From CAZBYL01 sp964522805 (GTDB lineage: Bacteria; Synergistota; Synergistia; Synergistales; Synergistaceae), in assembly GCA_964522805.1 (NCBI GenBank), contig CAZFWP010000053.1, forward strand, positions 1 to 13,729: a stretch of DNA of 13,729 nucleotides, written 5' to 3'. The notes beneath the pieces were generated by a model that was not told where the DNA came from, made no database searches, and saw only the letters and a program-made list of their open reading frames with translations. Below are positions 13,586 to 13,729 of this stretch, one piece after another. The first letter of the stretch is position 1. Every line of letters starts with the position of its first letter. Made by a program: the position numbers and the translations under genes.

Positions 13586-13729
13586 CACAAACTCAAAATC
13601 GAGCGCTAGACGTGCCAATAACGAAGCAACCCGGTGTGGGAATCCCGCAGACGTATATACATACGTCGAGGACATTCCCACACCGGGTTGCGAAGTTAGT
13701 GGTGCGTATAGCGCTCGATTTTCGGTGGT
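13586..13729. repeat. composite palindromic repeat element, copy 2, cut by window end
   Basis: It matches 6168-6311 with only two substitutions (A for G at 13682, G for A at 13692). The 128-bp inverted-repeat core is 13595-13722, with arms matching at 42 of 49 positions. The window ends on CGGTGGT, exactly where copy 1 enters its duplicated right arm, so the duplication probably continues beyond. No gene is present in 13404-13729. Confidence 0.95.

Noticed and set aside
13442..13681. 79-codon antisense ORF rich in Arg/Ala
   Set aside because: It runs through the GC-rich tandem units and the palindrome; its open frame follows from the repeat period and composition, with no start signal.

Overview
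The window looks like a chromosomal segment of a member of the Synergistota. The strongest clue is the C-terminus of the minus-strand binding protein at 4020-5000: a Ser/Gly-rich linker, a GCNA motif, a hydrophobic stretch and a basic RKKK end. This matches the Synergist-CTERM sorting signal known from that phylum. Roughly even base composition, many Gram-negative envelope genes (signal peptides, a type II secretion pseudopilin) and ABC-transporter genes fit. No genus can be named from the sequence alone.

Layout. (a) 1-2950: the 3' part of a BMP-type ABC solute-binding protein gene (+) converges on a two-domain sugar/nucleoside-type ABC ATPase gene (-), with a perfect 40-bp palindromic terminator between them. 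Upstream of the ATPase, on its own strand, is a tiny ORF that is almost pure signal peptide and may be the relic of a second binding-protein gene. (b) 3076-3655: a CGGC-domain (putative metal-binding) gene preceded by an exact 68-bp tandem duplication that carries promoter, ribosome-binding site and start codon. (c) 3656-5000: a run of hairpins and palindromes, then the PstS-like binding protein (-). (d) 5001-5615: no intact gene; it holds a plausible promoter for the binding protein, a structured segment resembling a decayed IS200/IS605-type tnpB end, and AT-rich DNA. (e) 5616-6026: a small GNAT acetyltransferase (-). (f) 6129-6345: first copy of a composite palindromic repeat. (g) 6420-7424: gspG pseudopilin followed 36 bp later by a CMP/dCMP-deaminase-like gene, closed by a terminator. 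(h) 7509-9491: a membrane GGDEF-EAL protein whose GGDEF half looks degenerate and whose EAL half looks intact. (i) 9591-11417: glmS with its own terminator. (j) 11848-13403: a secreted protein of unknown function translationally coupled to an amidohydrolase, closed by a terminator. (k) 13455-13729: a second copy of the composite repeat, running off the window.

The genes are mostly unrelated housekeeping, transport and signalling units, not one pathway. The most unusual content is non-coding. The composite repeat family has GC-rich 47-bp hairpin units in variable number, followed by a 128-bp long-hairpin unit that is 142/144 identical with its flanks between two copies 7.4 kb apart. The 68-bp tandem duplication appears to have built a new promoter and a six-codon minicistron in front of the CGGC gene. 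No rRNA, tRNA, CRISPR array or complete insertion sequence was seen.
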